64,000 nucleotides of DNA. Source: Prauserella muralis (GTDB lineage: Bacteria > Actinomycetota > Actinomycetes > Mycobacteriales > Pseudonocardiaceae). The position numbers and the translations under genes are program-made. Location: contig NZ_MASW01000007.1 in the NCBI RefSeq assembly GCF_003202285.1, forward strand, positions 496,001 through 560,000, written 5' to 3'. Positions 48,953-58,189 of the stretch are shown piece by piece (positions within the stretch are counted from its first letter, which is position 1; each line of letters starts with the position of its first letter). The notes beneath the pieces are model-generated. The model did no database searches, was not told the DNA's origin, and saw only the letters and a list, made by a program, of their open reading frames with translations.

Positions 48953-49552
48953 TCAGCGCTTCTTGCCCAGGGTCGCCAGTGCCGCACGCAACACGCTGGA
49001 CGTGTCACCGGGTGTGTCGGCGCTGACCTTGTCGACGGCCTGCTCGGCCTGCCGCGCGGGAAAGCCCAGGCTCACCAGCGCCTCGACGACCTCGGAGCGG
49101 ACCGCGGCCGCGCCGGTCTCGGCCACTCCGCCCTGCGCGCCCGTGGGTTCGGCGGCCAGCACCTTGTCCCGCAGTTCCAGGGTGAGGCGCTCGGCGCCCT
49201 TGCGGCCGATGCCGGGCACCTGGGTCAGCACCGTGATGTTGCCCTCGGCGAGCGCGGTGCGCAGCTTGTCCGGCTCGAGGACGGCGAGCGCGGCCAGTGC
49301 CAGGCGCGGCCCGATGCCCGAGACGGTCTGCAGCAGCCCGAACAGTTCGCGCGCCTCGGCCTCGGCGAAGCCGAACAGGGTGAGCGAGTCCTCCCTGACC
49401 ACCAGCGCCGTGTGCAGCAGCGTGTGCTCGCCCCTGCGCAGGGTGGCCAGTGTGGCGGGCGTGGCCTGCACGGCGAGGCCGACACCGCCGACCTCGACGA
49501 CCGCGTGGTCGAGCCCGACGGAGAGCACCTCGCCCCGCACCGAGGAGATCAT
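48953..49552 (-). CDS. ruvA: Holliday junction DNA-binding protein RuvA
   Basis: Tetrameric junction-binding protein, 199 residues: an N-terminal OB fold ([13 protein letters not shown]), two helix-hairpin-helix motifs ([14 protein letters not shown] and [15 protein letters not shown]) and a C-terminal RuvB-contacting domain ([19 protein letters not shown]). ATG 49552 overlaps the ruvC stop by four bases. Confidence 0.97.
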   Translation of the reverse strand: MISSVRGEVLSVGLDHAVVEVGGVGLAVQATPATLATLRRGEHTLLHTALVVREDSLTLFGFAEAEARELFGLLQTVSGIGPRLALAALAVLEPDKLRTALAEGNITVLTQVPGIGRKGAERLTLELRDKVLAAEPTGAQGGVAETGAAAVRSEVVEALVSLGFPARQAEQAVDKVSADTPGDTSSVLRAALATLGKKR

Positions 49553-50127
49553 CGCGGTGTTCCCTTCTTCTCGCGGGCCGCGGCGGCGAGCCGGGCGCGG
49601 TGGGTCCTGGCCAGCTGCGCCGCCCGCGCCTCCGCCTCGGCCAGCCGCGCGCGCATCGGCGCCCGCCACAGGTGACAGATGGCCAGCGCCAGCGCGTCGG
49701 CGGCGTCGGCGGGGCTCGGCTTCGCGGCGAGCTTGAGCAGCCGGGTCACCATACCGGTCACCTGTGCCTTGTTGGCACGGCCGGAGCCCGTGACGGCGGC
49801 CTTGACCTCGCTCGGCGTGTGGAACTCGACGGGAAGGCCCCGCCGGGCCGCGGTCAGCGCCACCACGCCCCCGGCCTGGGCGGTGCCCATCACGGTACGC
49901 ACGTTGTGCTGGCTGAACACGCGTTCCACGGCCACGACGTCGGGCCGGTAGGTGTCCAGCCACTCCTCGACGGCCGAGGCCACGCAGAGCAGCCGCTCGG
50001 CGAGGTCGGCGTCGGTGGGCGTGCGGACCACGTCCACGGCCACGCAGCTGACGGCGCGGCCGAGCCCGCCGTCGACGACCCCGAGGCCGCAGCGGGTGAG
50101 TCCCGGGTCGACACCGAGCACGCGCAC
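49549..50127 (-). CDS. ruvC: Holliday junction resolvase RuvC
   Basis: Endonuclease that resolves Holliday junctions. It has 192 residues from the GTG at 50127 with the acidic site Asp6 or so in [22 protein letters not shown], and the C-terminal [12 protein letters not shown]. The tail after ICHLWRAP is charged and longer than in E. coli. A LexA box lies 17 bases upstream of the start, so the ruvCAB unit is probably SOS-induced. Confidence 0.96.
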   Translation of the reverse strand: MRVLGVDPGLTRCGLGVVDGGLGRAVSCVAVDVVRTPTDADLAERLLCVASAVEEWLDTYRPDVVAVERVFSQHNVRTVMGTAQAGGVVALTAARRGLPVEFHTPSEVKAAVTGSGRANKAQVTGMVTRLLKLAAKPSPADAADALALAICHLWRAPMRARLAEAEARAAQLARTHRARLAAAAREKKGTPR

Positions 50128-50143
50128 CGGGCAGATCCTTCCC

Positions 50144-50159
50144 ACGAACACCAGTTCGA
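50144..50159. promoter_or_regulatory. LexA (SOS) box upstream of ruvC
   Basis: ACGAACACCAGTTCGA matches TCGAAC-N4-GTTCGA in 11 of 12 defined bases. It is 17 bases from the ruvC GTG, a fitting place for repression of ruvC-ruvA-ruvB. Confidence 0.85.
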
Positions 50160-50226
50160 GACGAAGGCTACCGGCCGGGCGAGCGCCGGGCGCGCAGGCG
50201 CGCCGGGCCCGGCCACCACACCGGCG

Positions 50227-51159
50227 TCAGCTCAGGCGGACGAGCGCCTGCACGGGTGTGTGGTCGGAGGGGTACCTGCCGTCGACGCGGAACGTGTTGA
50301 TGGCGGCGGCCAGCACGCGCACCCGCGCGTTGGCGAGCACCCAGTCGATGCGGGTGCCGTCCAGCACCGGGTCCCGGTAGTTGGGGAACGTGCCCCAGGC
50401 CGGGGTGAGCTGCCTGCCCGCGAGCCAGGTGTCGGTGAGCCCGCCGTCGGTGACCAGGATCCGGTAGGACTCCGAGCCGGGCGCCGGGGTGTTGAAGTCG
50501 CCGGTCAGCACCACGGGCAGGTGGGGGTCGAAGCCGGCGATCCGGTCGCGGACCAGTTCGGCGCTGCGCTGCCGCGAGTTCTCCGACCGGTGGTCGAAGT
50601 GGGTGTTGACGTGCGTGAACTCCGTGCCGGTGCGGCGGTCACGCAAGCGCACCCACGTGACCATCCTGACCACGGTGTTGCCCCACGACGCCGAGCCGAT
50701 CACGTTCGGCGTCTCGGAGAGCCAGAAGTGGTCGAAGTCCACCGGCTCGACCCGGCGGGTGTCGTAGTAGACCGCCATGAACTCGCCGCGGCCGCCGCCC
50801 TCGCGGCCGAGCCCGATCCAGTCGTAGAAGGGCGGAAGGTCGGCGGCCACCTGCTTGACCTGGTGGTACAGCGCCTCCTGCACCCCGAGCACCGTGGGCC
50901 GCTCGAGCTGCAGGAACTCCGCCAGCACCGGGCGGCGGTCGGTCCACGAGTCGGGCGTGCCCGGCGCGGCTCCGGCGTCGTAACGGATGTTGAAGGACAT
51001 GACGTGCAGGTTCTCGCCGGTCGCCTCGCCGATCACGGCCCTGCGCCCGCCCCCGGACGGTTGCTCGTCCGCCCTGGCGGTTCCCCCGAGCAGTCCGGCC
51101 ACCCCGACCGCCCCCGCGATACCCAGCGCGCTCCGCCTCGTGACGCCCGAAACGTCCAC
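50227..51159 (-). CDS. Tat-exported endonuclease/exonuclease/phosphatase family protein
   Basis: A 310-residue secreted hydrolase. The twin-arginine signal TRRSALGIAGAVG ends near ARADEQ. The EEP domain has VMSFNIRYD, GVQEALYHQ (metal-binding Glu), THVNTHFDHRS, LTGDFNTP and the terminal PSDHTPVQALV. Such proteins include DNases and phosphodiesterases; substrate unknown. It is unrelated in detail to the other EEP protein at 17377. GTG start at 51159. Confidence 0.86.
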   Translation of the reverse strand: MDVSGVTRRSALGIAGAVGVAGLLGGTARADEQPSGGGRRAVIGEATGENLHVMSFNIRYDAGAAPGTPDSWTDRRPVLAEFLQLERPTVLGVQEALYHQVKQVAADLPPFYDWIGLGREGGGRGEFMAVYYDTRRVEPVDFDHFWLSETPNVIGSASWGNTVVRMVTWVRLRDRRTGTEFTHVNTHFDHRSENSRQRSAELVRDRIAGFDPHLPVVLTGDFNTPAPGSESYRILVTDGGLTDTWLAGRQLTPAWGTFPNYRDPVLDGTRIDWVLANARVRVLAAAINTFRVDGRYPSDHTPVQALVRLS

Positions 51160-51289
51160 CTGTGCCTCCTCGTACCGACCTCAGCTCGTCGAGGAGGAAC
51201 TCTGGCCGCCCAGCGTGTGCGCCGCCGGGCGCGTGGGCAACGGCGAGGCGAACAGGAGCGGAACTCGCGCCCTAGGGCCGATCGGTCCA

Positions 51290-51832
51290 CTAAGGACCGT
51301 TGACGCCCGGGGTCCAGCTCTCCGGCTTCCCGCTCACGGTGAGCACCGGCTGCCACGCGGCGAACCCCTCGGGCGCCGCCTGCTGCCAGGGCCAGTGCCC
51401 GTCGGGGGTGGGCACGATGATCTGCAGCGCGGGGAAGTCACCCTCCGGATACACGAGGAAGGCGCTGCCGAAGAACTCCGGGTAGTGCCCCTGCGCGACC
51501 TTTTCGAAGGTCACCGGCACACCGTCGAAGAAATTGTCGTACAGCACGCCGCACTCGAACTTCTCCCCCGCGGCCGCACGGTCCACATAGGCGTCGAGCA
51601 GCACGGGAGCCAGCTCGCCGGGCAGCCCGACGACCACGGCCTCGGGCACCCCGTGCATCGCCCACGCGCAGACCGTGAAGGCGTAGCCCGCACCGTGGTC
51701 GTCGGCAGGCACCCGGACGACGGCGTTGCCCCGCTTCTCGGCCTGCGCGACGATCCACTCGCGCAGGCGCTGGTCCTCGAGATCGGATTGCTGGTCCTGT
51801 GCGGTCACGGTCTCGGGCGTCACGGCGGCCAT
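51290..51832 (-). CDS. DUF4262 domain protein
   Basis: A 180-residue soluble protein with the pattern of DUF4262: YAFTVCAWAMHGVPEAVVVGLP, FECGVLYDNFFDGVPVTFEKV and HYPEFFGSAFLVY. No catalytic residues are known for this family. ATG at 51832. It stands alone between the EEP gene and yebC on the same strand. Function unknown. Confidence 0.72.
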   Translation of the reverse strand: MAAVTPETVTAQDQQSDLEDQRLREWIVAQAEKRGNAVVRVPADDHGAGYAFTVCAWAMHGVPEAVVVGLPGELAPVLLDAYVDRAAAGEKFECGVLYDNFFDGVPVTFEKVAQGHYPEFFGSAFLVYPEGDFPALQIIVPTPDGHWPWQQAAPEGFAAWQPVLTVSGKPESWTPGVNGP

Positions 51833-51881
51833 TGTGCCGTATCGGCCCCCGGGAGGAAACGCCCCGCCGCGCGCAGGGTGA

Positions 51882-52634
51882 TCAGGCGCCGGCCTCGGCC
51901 ATGACCTCGTCGGAGACGTCGAAGTTGGCGTAGACGTTCTGCACGTCGTCGCAGTCCTCGAGCGCGTCGATGAGCCGGAACACCTTCTTGGCCGCCTCGG
52001 CGTCGAGCGGCACGTTGACCGAGGCCAAGAACGTCGGCTCGGCGGACTCGTAGTCGTAGCCGGCGTCCTGCAGCGCCGTGCGCACCGAGACCAGATCGCC
52101 GGCCTCGGACACGATCTCGAAGCTCTCGCCGAGGTCGTTGACCTCCTCGGCGCCCGCGTCCAGCACCGCCATGAGCACGTCGTCCTCCGAAAGCCCGTTC
52201 TTGGGCATGATCACGACGCCCTTGCGGTTGAACAGGTACGCCACCGAGCCCGGGTCGGCGAGTGTGCCGTTGTTGCGGGTCAGAGCCGTGCGGACCTCCG
52301 AGGCCGCCCGGTTCTTGTTGTCGGTGAGGCACTCGATGAGCACGGCGACCCCGTTGGGGCCGTAGCCCTCGTACGTGATGTTCTGCCAGTCCGCGCCACC
52401 GGCCTCCTCACCGGCGCCGCGCTTGCGCGCACGCTCGATGTTGTCCTGGGGGACGGAGTTCTTCTTCGCCTTCTGGATGGCGTCGTAGAGCGTGGGATTG
52501 CCGTCCGGGTCGCCCCCGCCGGTCCGCGCGGCGACCTCGATGTTCTTGATCAGTCTCGCGAACAGCTTGCCACGCTTGGCGTCGAGGGCGGCCTTCTTGT
52601 GCTTGGTGGTGGCCCACTTCGAGTGGCCGCTCAT
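51882..52634 (-). CDS. yebC: YebC/PmpR family DNA-binding regulator or translation factor
   Basis: A 250-residue protein opening with the invariant [13 protein letters not shown] and continuing with [18 protein letters not shown] and [13 protein letters not shown]. Family members act as regulators or help ribosomes through proline stretches. GGAGGAG precedes the ATG at 52634. It follows pdxT by 27 bases, as in mycobacteria (yebC-pdxT). Confidence 0.95.
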   Translation of the reverse strand: MSGHSKWATTKHKKAALDAKRGKLFARLIKNIEVAARTGGGDPDGNPTLYDAIQKAKKNSVPQDNIERARKRGAGEEAGGADWQNITYEGYGPNGVAVLIECLTDNKNRAASEVRTALTRNNGTLADPGSVAYLFNRKGVVIMPKNGLSEDDVLMAVLDAGAEEVNDLGESFEIVSEAGDLVSVRTALQDAGYDYESAEPTFLASVNVPLDAEAAKKVFRLIDALEDCDDVQNVYANFDVSDEVMAEAGA

Positions 52635-52661
52635 CTCTCCTCCATACCTTTCGAACAGCGC

Positions 52662-53291
52662 TTATGCCTCTTGCACGATGCCCACGAACAGCCGGTGCAC
52701 CCGCTCGTCCCCGGTGAGCTCGGGGTGGAAGGCGGTGGCGAGCACCGTCCCCTGCCGGACCGCGACGATCCTATCGGCCGCCGCCGGAGGCTCCTGGGTG
52801 TGCGGCACCCTGGCGATCACCTCGACGTCGTCGCCGGTCTTCTCCACCCACGGGGCGCGGATGAACACGGCGTGCAGCGGCCCGCCGTCGACTCCGGTGA
52901 CGTCGAGATCGCTCTCGAACGAGTCGACCTGCCTGCCGAAGGCGTTGCGGCGCACGACCATGTCGATCGCGTCGAGCTGATGCTGGTCCTGGCGGCCGTC
53001 GAGCGCCTGCCTGGCCAGCAGGATCATGCCCGCGCACGAGCCGAACGCGGGCATGCCCTGCGCGAGCCGGGCCCGCAGCGGCTCCAGCAGTTCGAACGAC
53101 TCCAGCAGGCGGGACATGGTGGTCGACTCGCCGCCTGGCAGCACCAAACCGTCTACTTCGGACAGCTCCCGCTCCCTGCGGACCGGCATGGCCCGCGCGC
53201 CGGCCCGCTCCAGCATCGCGGCGTGCTCACGCACGTCGCCCTGCAGGGCGAGCACACCGATCACCGGTCGCGTTGTCGGCCCCTTCGGCAC
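52662..53291 (-). CDS. pdxT: Pyridoxal 5'-phosphate synthase glutaminase subunit
   Basis: Supplies ammonia to PdxS for vitamin B6 synthesis. It has 209 residues with the class I glutaminase triad: Cys in GSCAGMIL, and His/Glu in FHPELT, plus LPGGESTTM and IRAPWVE. GTG start at 53291. Its usual partner pdxS lies 5 kb further at 58341, with unrelated genes in between. Confidence 0.95.
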   Translation of the reverse strand: MPKGPTTRPVIGVLALQGDVREHAAMLERAGARAMPVRRERELSEVDGLVLPGGESTTMSRLLESFELLEPLRARLAQGMPAFGSCAGMILLARQALDGRQDQHQLDAIDMVVRRNAFGRQVDSFESDLDVTGVDGGPLHAVFIRAPWVEKTGDDVEVIARVPHTQEPPAAADRIVAVRQGTVLATAFHPELTGDERVHRLFVGIVQEA

Positions 53292-53358
53292 CCGAGTCCA
53301 CCTTTCGCCAGCGATTCCCGCTGGTCAAGCCTACTGGGCCGGAGGCGGGACGGCGTGC

Positions 53359-53682
53359 TCAGGGCACCCCGAGCAGCCGCAGCCCGGCCGCGGTGGCGGC
53401 CGCGGCGAGCACCACGATGACGAAGGGCGCCTTCCGCCAGGCCAGCACGCCGCCCACCGCGACGCCCGCGGGGCGGGCGAAGCCGACGAACTCCTGCCCG
53501 TCCAGCAGCGCGGCCGTGGCGACGAGCGCGGCGAGCAGGACCACCGCCGCGATGGTGATGAGCTTCTCCACCCTGGGCGACAGCTCGGTCCTGGCCCGCA
53601 ACACCGGACCCGCGAACCGGAAGGCGAAGGTGCCCGCGCCGAGCACGACGGTGGCGATGATCAGGGTGGCCGCGCCGGTCAT
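53359..53682 (-). CDS. azlD: AzlD-like branched-chain amino acid exporter subunit
   Basis: Small membrane partner of AzlC, 107 residues with four hydrophobic helices and the family stretch FAFRFAGPVL near 20. The pair exports branched-chain amino acids or analogues in other bacteria. ATG 53682 overlaps the azlC stop (ATGA). Confidence 0.84.
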   Translation of the reverse strand: MTGAATLIIATVVLGAGTFAFRFAGPVLRARTELSPRVEKLITIAAVVLLAALVATAALLDGQEFVGFARPAGVAVGGVLAWRKAPFVIVVLAAAATAAGLRLLGVP

Positions 53683-54377
53683 GCCGCCGTCTCCTGCTCC
53701 CGGGGCGCCTGCCTGCCGCCGAGGCCTGCGAGCACCCCGGCCAGTGCGAGCAGCACCGGAACGCCCGAGGGCAGGAAGGGGGCCGTGGCCAGCGCGATCG
53801 CCACGCCGGCCAGCACGGCGCGGCGCGTCGCGCCGTCCCGCACTGACGGCAGCACCAGCGCCAGGAGCACGGCGGGAAACGCCGCGTCGAGACCCAGCGC
53901 GTCGGTGTCGGTGACGACCGTGCCCGCGAACGCACCGGCGAGCACGCCGACGTTCCAGCACACGAACAGCCCCACGCCGCACGCCCAGTAGGCGGCGCGC
54001 CGGCGCTCGGCGTCCCGCTGGGCCAGCGCGAAGGCCACGGACTCGTCGATCATGAGGTGGGTGCCCACGGCGCGGCGCAGCCTGCCGGTGCCGAGCACGT
54101 CGCCGATGGCGAACCCGAACGGCACGTGCCGGGCGTTGATGAGCAGGCTGGCGACGACGGCGGCCACCGGGTTGCCGCCGGAGGCGATGAGCCCGACGAA
54201 CATGAACTGGGCGGCACCGGCGAACACCAGCAGCGACAGCAGCATCGGCAGCCACAGCGGGAGACCGGAGCTGACCGTGATCGCGCCGAACGAGAGTCCC
54301 ACGACCGCGTCGGCGAGGCAGACCAGGCCGATGTCGCGGGCCAGGTCCCGATCCAGGGTTCGTAATATCGAACGCAT
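53679..54377 (-). CDS. azlC: AzlC-like branched-chain amino acid exporter subunit
   Basis: A 232-residue membrane protein with the AzlC signatures LSFGAITVSSGLPLW, FAGAAQFMFVGLI and NARHVPFGFA. It forms an export complex with AzlD. ATG 54377. Divergent from an XRE/cupin regulator whose operator-like palindromes lie at and next to the azlC start, so repression by that regulator is likely. Confidence 0.87.
   Translation of the reverse strand: MRSILRTLDRDLARDIGLVCLADAVVGLSFGAITVSSGLPLWLPMLLSLLVFAGAAQFMFVGLIASGGNPVAAVVASLLINARHVPFGFAIGDVLGTGRLRRAVGTHLMIDESVAFALAQRDAERRRAAYWACGVGLFVCWNVGVLAGAFAGTVVTDTDALGLDAAFPAVLLALVLPSVRDGATRRAVLAGVAIALATAPFLPSGVPVLLALAGVLAGLGGRQAPREQETAA
54358..54373. promoter_or_regulatory. 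Operator-like palindrome at the azlC start
   Basis: GTTCG-TAATAT-CGAAC, perfect 5-base arms and 6-base spacer. It overlaps the first codons of azlC. Arms and spacing match the second site at 54406. Confidence 0.55.
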
Positions 54378-54384
54378 CGCCTTC

Positions 54385-54390
54385 TATACT
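54385..54390 (+). promoter_or_regulatory. Possible -10 box for the XRE/cupin gene
   Basis: TATACT lies 61 bases upstream of the ATG at 54446, between the two GTTCG-N6-CGAAC palindromes. No convincing -35 box is seen 17 bases upstream. Confidence 0.35.
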
Positions 54391-54405
54391 GAACCCCGGA
54401 CCAAG

Positions 54406-54423
54406 CGTTCGTCAAGGCGAACG
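54406..54423. promoter_or_regulatory. Operator-like palindrome 2 between azlC and the XRE gene
   Basis: CGTTCG-TCAAGG-CGAACG, perfect 6-base arms and 6-base spacer. A further half-site CGAACG lies at 54437, just before the regulator ATG. Fits autoregulation plus control of azlCD. Confidence 0.6.
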
Positions 54424-54445
54424 AACCGACTTCTGGAGCGAACGA

Positions 54446-55015
54446 ATGGTGGACAACGGCAAGGGCGGTGGCGCGCCGCTGGACGTCATCGCGGCATCGC
54501 TGCGGCGCGAGCGGCACCGGGCAGGCCTGTCGCTGGCCGAGGTGGCCCGCAGGGCGGGGATCGCGAAATCCACGCTGTCCCAGCTGGAGTCCGGCACCGG
54601 CAACCCCAGCGTCGAGACGCTGTGGGCACTCGGCGTCGCCCTCGACGTCCCGTTCGCCCACCTCGTGGAACCCACCAGGCCCAGGGTGCAGGTCATCCGC
54701 GCGGGCGAGGGCCCTGCCGTGCCCGCCGAGCACGCCGACTACGTGGCGACCCTGCTGGCCTCCTGCCCTCCCCACGCCCGCCGTGACCTCTACCTGCTCA
54801 CCGCGGAACCGGGCAGGCCGCGCGAGTCGGACCCGCACATGCCCGGCGTGATCGAGCACGTGGTGCTCTGCGCCGGGCGCGCGCTCGCCGGCCTCACCGA
54901 GGAGCCGGTGGAGCTCGCCCCCGGCGACTACACCGCCTACCCCGGGGACGTGCCGCACGTGTTCAAGGCCCTGGAGCCCGCGACGATGGCCGTGCTGATC
55001 TCCGAGCACGTCTGA
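54446..55015 (+). CDS. XRE-family regulator with C-terminal cupin domain
   Basis: A 189-residue regulator: helix-turn-helix at about 13-70 (SLAEVARRAGIAKSTLSQLESG) and a cupin sensor domain at about 100-188 (HVVLCAGRALAGL, LAPGDYTAYPGDVPHVFKAL). ATG 54446. It is divergent from azlCD and probably controls it; cupin regulators of this type sense small metabolites. Effector unknown. Confidence 0.88.
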   Translation: MVDNGKGGGAPLDVIAASLRRERHRAGLSLAEVARRAGIAKSTLSQLESGTGNPSVETLWALGVALDVPFAHLVEPTRPRVQVIRAGEGPAVPAEHADYVATLLASCPPHARRDLYLLTAEPGRPRESDPHMPGVIEHVVLCAGRALAGLTEEPVELAPGDYTAYPGDVPHVFKALEPATMAVLISEHV

Positions 55016-55036
55016 GCGCGCCTCCGCGACGCCGGG

Positions 55037-56575
55037 TCACGGCTCCTGCCGAACACCGGAGCGGACGCGCCGCAGCGTCGTCCCGGCGAGGACGGCGAGC
55101 ACGGCCGCGATCCCGGCACTGACGACGGCGACCACACTCAGCCCCGTGGTGAACGCCGAGCGGGCGGTCTCCAGCACCTCGGAGGCGAGCCCGGCAGGCA
55201 GCCGTTCGGCGGCCGTCACCGCGCCGGCGAGGGTGGCCGACACCGCGTCGGCGGCCTCGCCGGGCGTGGCCGGGGGAACGACGACCTGAGCCCGGTAGAC
55301 GGCGCCCGCGACGCTGCCCAGCGTCGCCACGCCGAGTGCGACGCCGAGCTCGCCGCTCGTCTCCGCCACCGAGGACGCCGAGCCGGCCTTCTCCGGTGGT
55401 GCCGAGCCGACGACCAGGTCGATGCCGAGCGCGCCGATGGGTGCGCCACCGAAGAAGCCGACGGCCATGGCGGTCACGAGCACCGGGAGCCCCGCGTCGC
55501 TTCCTGCGAGACCCAGTACGGCGAACCCGGCCGCCGAGACGGCGAGGCCCGCGCCGATCACCGTCGCCGGACGCAGCCTGCGGGCCAGCAGCGGCGACAG
55601 CAGGGACCCCACGACGAGCGCGAGCGCGGGCGACACCAGCCACAGGCCCGCCCGCAGCGGGGACAGCCCTTCCACCAACTGCAGGTACTGGCTCATCACG
55701 AGGTACAGCCCGCCCTGCAGCACCATGCCGCACAGCAGGATGCCCAGCGCCGCGCGGAACGCAGGCCGGCCGAACAGCCGCAGGTCGAGCAACGGGTCGG
55801 CCAGCCGCCGCTGCCGCCGGACGAAGGCGGCCGCGAAGCCGGCACCGGCGGCGGCGACCAGCAACGCCCGCCACCACGGGCCCTGTCCGGCGAGCTCCTT
55901 GAGGCCGTAGACGACCGGCAGGACCGCCGCCAGCGACAGCCCGACACTCGGCAGGTCGAGCCGCCCCGAGCCGCTGCCCCGGTGCGCGGGCAGCAGGACC
56001 GGCCCCGCGACGAACAGCAGCACCATCACCGGTACGCCGAGGAGGAACACCGAGCCCCACCAGAAGTGGTCGAGCAACAGCCCGCCGACGACGGGGCCGA
56101 GCGCGGCGCCGCCCATGAAGCAGCTGACGAACACGCCGACCGCGAGCGAGCGCTGCCGCGGGTCGCGGAACATCGTGCTGATCAGCGCCAGCGCCGACGG
56201 CATGAGCGTGGAACCCGCGATACCGAGCAGGGCGCGGGCCGCGATGAGCATCTCGGCGCTGGTGGAGTACGCGGCCAGCACCGATGCCGCGCCGAACGCG
56301 GCGGCGCCGCCGAGCAGCAGCCTGCGCCTGCCGATCCGGTCGCCGAGCCCGCCCATGGTGAGCAGGAACCCCGCGACCAGGAAGCCGTAGGAGTCCATGA
56401 TCCACAGCTCCTGGGTGGCCGTGGGGCGTAGGTCGGTGCTCAGCTCCGGCAGCGCGAGGAACAGGACGCTGTTGTCGATCGCCAGCAGCAGCGTGGGCAG
56501 GGCGAGTACGGCGAGCCCGGCCCACTCGCGGCCTCCTGCCCGCGCTCGGGCATCCGGCATGGTCGGCGAGGACAT
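55037..56575 (-). CDS. MFS efflux pump, DHA2 (14-helix) type
   Basis: A 512-residue drug:H+ antiporter with 14 predicted helices. Family landmarks are LAIDNSVLFLALPEL in helix 1, DRIGRRRLLLGG in the first cytoplasmic loop and the antiporter motif near GPVVGGLLLDH. It resembles QacA/SmvA proteins. ATG 56575 is preceded by AGGGGG. Divergent TetR gene with a palindromic operator indicates inducible efflux; substrates unknown. Confidence 0.9.
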   Translation of the reverse strand: MSSPTMPDARARAGGREWAGLAVLALPTLLLAIDNSVLFLALPELSTDLRPTATQELWIMDSYGFLVAGFLLTMGGLGDRIGRRRLLLGGAAAFGAASVLAAYSTSAEMLIAARALLGIAGSTLMPSALALISTMFRDPRQRSLAVGVFVSCFMGGAALGPVVGGLLLDHFWWGSVFLLGVPVMVLLFVAGPVLLPAHRGSGSGRLDLPSVGLSLAAVLPVVYGLKELAGQGPWWRALLVAAAGAGFAAAFVRRQRRLADPLLDLRLFGRPAFRAALGILLCGMVLQGGLYLVMSQYLQLVEGLSPLRAGLWLVSPALALVVGSLLSPLLARRLRPATVIGAGLAVSAAGFAVLGLAGSDAGLPVLVTAMAVGFFGGAPIGALGIDLVVGSAPPEKAGSASSVAETSGELGVALGVATLGSVAGAVYRAQVVVPPATPGEAADAVSATLAGAVTAAERLPAGLASEVLETARSAFTTGLSVVAVVSAGIAAVLAVLAGTTLRRVRSGVRQEP

Positions 56576-56594
56576 GTGACCCCCTTGCGATTTC

Positions 56595-56614
56595 ATTCCG
56601 ATACGTAACGGAAT
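56595..56614. promoter_or_regulatory. TetR-type operator between the MFS pump and its regulator
   Basis: ATTCCG-ATACGTAA-CGGAAT is an inverted repeat with perfect 6-base arms, with a further palindromic TACGTA-like centre. It lies 20 bases from the pump start and 22 bases from the regulator start. Confidence 0.7.
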
Positions 56615-56635
56615 ATATCCAGTAGACTCGCCGCC

Positions 56636-57298
56636 ATGCAATCCCGTCCTCCCCGCGACCGCGCGCGAGCGGGCAGGCCGCGCAGCGCCCACATCGACCT
56701 GGCCGTGCTCGACGCGACGCTGGCCGTGCTCGACACGGTGGGCTACGGGCGGTTCACGATCGAGGAGGTCGCCAGGCGCGCGGGCACCACCAAGCCTGCC
56801 GTCTACCGCCGCTGGCCGACCCGGCAGCAGCTGGTGCTGGCAGCGCTGGCCCGCAGGCTCGGCGACGTCACCGTGCCGGACACCGGCTGCACGCTGTGCG
56901 ATCTCGGCGAAGGGCTCGCCGTGTTCGTCGCGGCCTTCGACCGCATGCCTCCCGGCGTGCTGGCGCCGCTGCTGGCCGACTGTTCGGGCGATGCGGGCCT
57001 GCACGACGCGTTCATGCGCACGCTGTTCGCGCCGCCCCGCGCCGCGGTCGAGCGGATGCTGGCGCGCGCCACCGCACGCGGCGACCTGCGCGAGGATCTC
57101 GACCTGGCACTCGCCGTCGACCTGCTCGGCTCACTCGTGCACTATCGCGTCCTGTTCGGTCACGCGACGCTGCGCGGACCCGAGATCGAGCGCGCGGTGG
57201 AGACGCTGCTGCAGGGCATGGCCACCGACTACCCGAGACTGGTGGAGCACAGCAGGCGGCTGGCCGAGGGTGCGGCGACGCACGAGTTGCACACCTGA
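56636..57298 (+). CDS. TetR-family regulator
   Basis: A 220-residue repressor: an N-terminal helix-turn-helix (about 20-65, FTIEEVARRAGTTKPAVYRRW) and a C-terminal ligand-binding domain of the TetR_C type. ATG 56636. Divergent from the MFS pump with one palindromic operator in between; it should repress both genes until an efflux substrate binds. Confidence 0.9.
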   Translation: MQSRPPRDRARAGRPRSAHIDLAVLDATLAVLDTVGYGRFTIEEVARRAGTTKPAVYRRWPTRQQLVLAALARRLGDVTVPDTGCTLCDLGEGLAVFVAAFDRMPPGVLAPLLADCSGDAGLHDAFMRTLFAPPRAAVERMLARATARGDLREDLDLALAVDLLGSLVHYRVLFGHATLRGPEIERAVETLLQGMATDYPRLVEHSRRLAEGAATHELHT

Positions 57299-57317
57299 GC
57301 CACGCGGCCCGGCGGTG

Positions 57318-58070
57318 TCAGAGGGCGTCGCGCACCGCGCGTTCCACCGGCGTCGGCGCCGGACCGCTCAGGTCGAGCAGGCCGGTGGGTTCCAGTGGCG
57401 GCTGCGCCATGAACCGCGGAACGGCTCCCCGGTGCGGCTGGGCGGCGTGCACCAGGAACGGATGGCACAGCAGGACGTCACCGGTGGCGCCCGTCGCCAG
57501 CGCCTCGGGGCGGTGCTCGCTCGCGGCGACCGCGTCGGCGCACAGTCCGAACCACTCCCGGCCCGCGTCGCCGTGCCCGGCGAGCAACGGGGGCACGTCC
57601 CGGTGCGAGCCGACGCGGATCCGGGTCGGCGCATCGTGCTCGCCGACGTCGGAGAACAGGAACAGCAGCAACAGCGCCCGTCCCCGCGAGCGGACGTTGA
57701 GCCGGTAGTCGCCCTCGTCTCCGGCGAAGCTCGCCTCGACGTGCCAGCCGTCGTCGCCGGGCGCCTCGTCGCTGGGAAAGCGCACCGGGAAGGTGCCCAG
57801 CCCGCCGAGCGGCCGCCACCGGCCGGGGCCGACGAGCTGGTCGAACGACTCCCGCAGCACCGGCATGTTCGCCGCCTCCCGGAACGGAGGGGTCGAGAAC
57901 CCACCGAGCCGGACGACCGGCTCCGTCCACGTCGCCGGATCGTCGGGGTCGCAGCCGGTGGCCGCCCACAGCTCGTCGCGGCACCGCTCGGCCAGCGGGC
58001 GCGGGACGGCGCCGGCGAGCCGGACGAAGCCGTTCTCGACGAACTCCTCGATCTCCGCGTGGGACAGCAC
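57318..58070 (-). CDS. Phytanoyl-CoA dioxygenase family protein
   Basis: A 250-residue Fe(II)/2-oxoglutarate-type oxygenase. The iron-binding pair is visible as HVE in GWHVEAS (Glu in place of the usual Asp) and the distal His in HPFLVHAAQP. Substrate unknown; such genes often modify natural products or resistance substrates. It converges with the TetR gene, 19 bases apart. Confidence 0.76.
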   Translation of the reverse strand: MLSHAEIEEFVENGFVRLAGAVPRPLAERCRDELWAATGCDPDDPATWTEPVVRLGGFSTPPFREAANMPVLRESFDQLVGPGRWRPLGGLGTFPVRFPSDEAPGDDGWHVEASFAGDEGDYRLNVRSRGRALLLLFLFSDVGEHDAPTRIRVGSHRDVPPLLAGHGDAGREWFGLCADAVAASEHRPEALATGATGDVLLCHPFLVHAAQPHRGAVPRFMAQPPLEPTGLLDLSGPAPTPVERAVRDAL

Positions 58071-58189
58071 CAGGATCGTCCTTTGTGGTCGATGGCAGGA
58101 CGCTGGAACTGTCGCCGATCGGTCTCCCGCCCCGCAACCGGTTTTCCGGCCGGTCCACAGACCACGCCGGACGTGGACGTGCGCGCCCG

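Noticed and set aside
54358-54373. GTTCG...CGAAC as a LexA box
   Set aside because: Arms are in the opposite order and the spacer is six, not four, bases; LexA boxes read CGAAC-N4-GTTCG.
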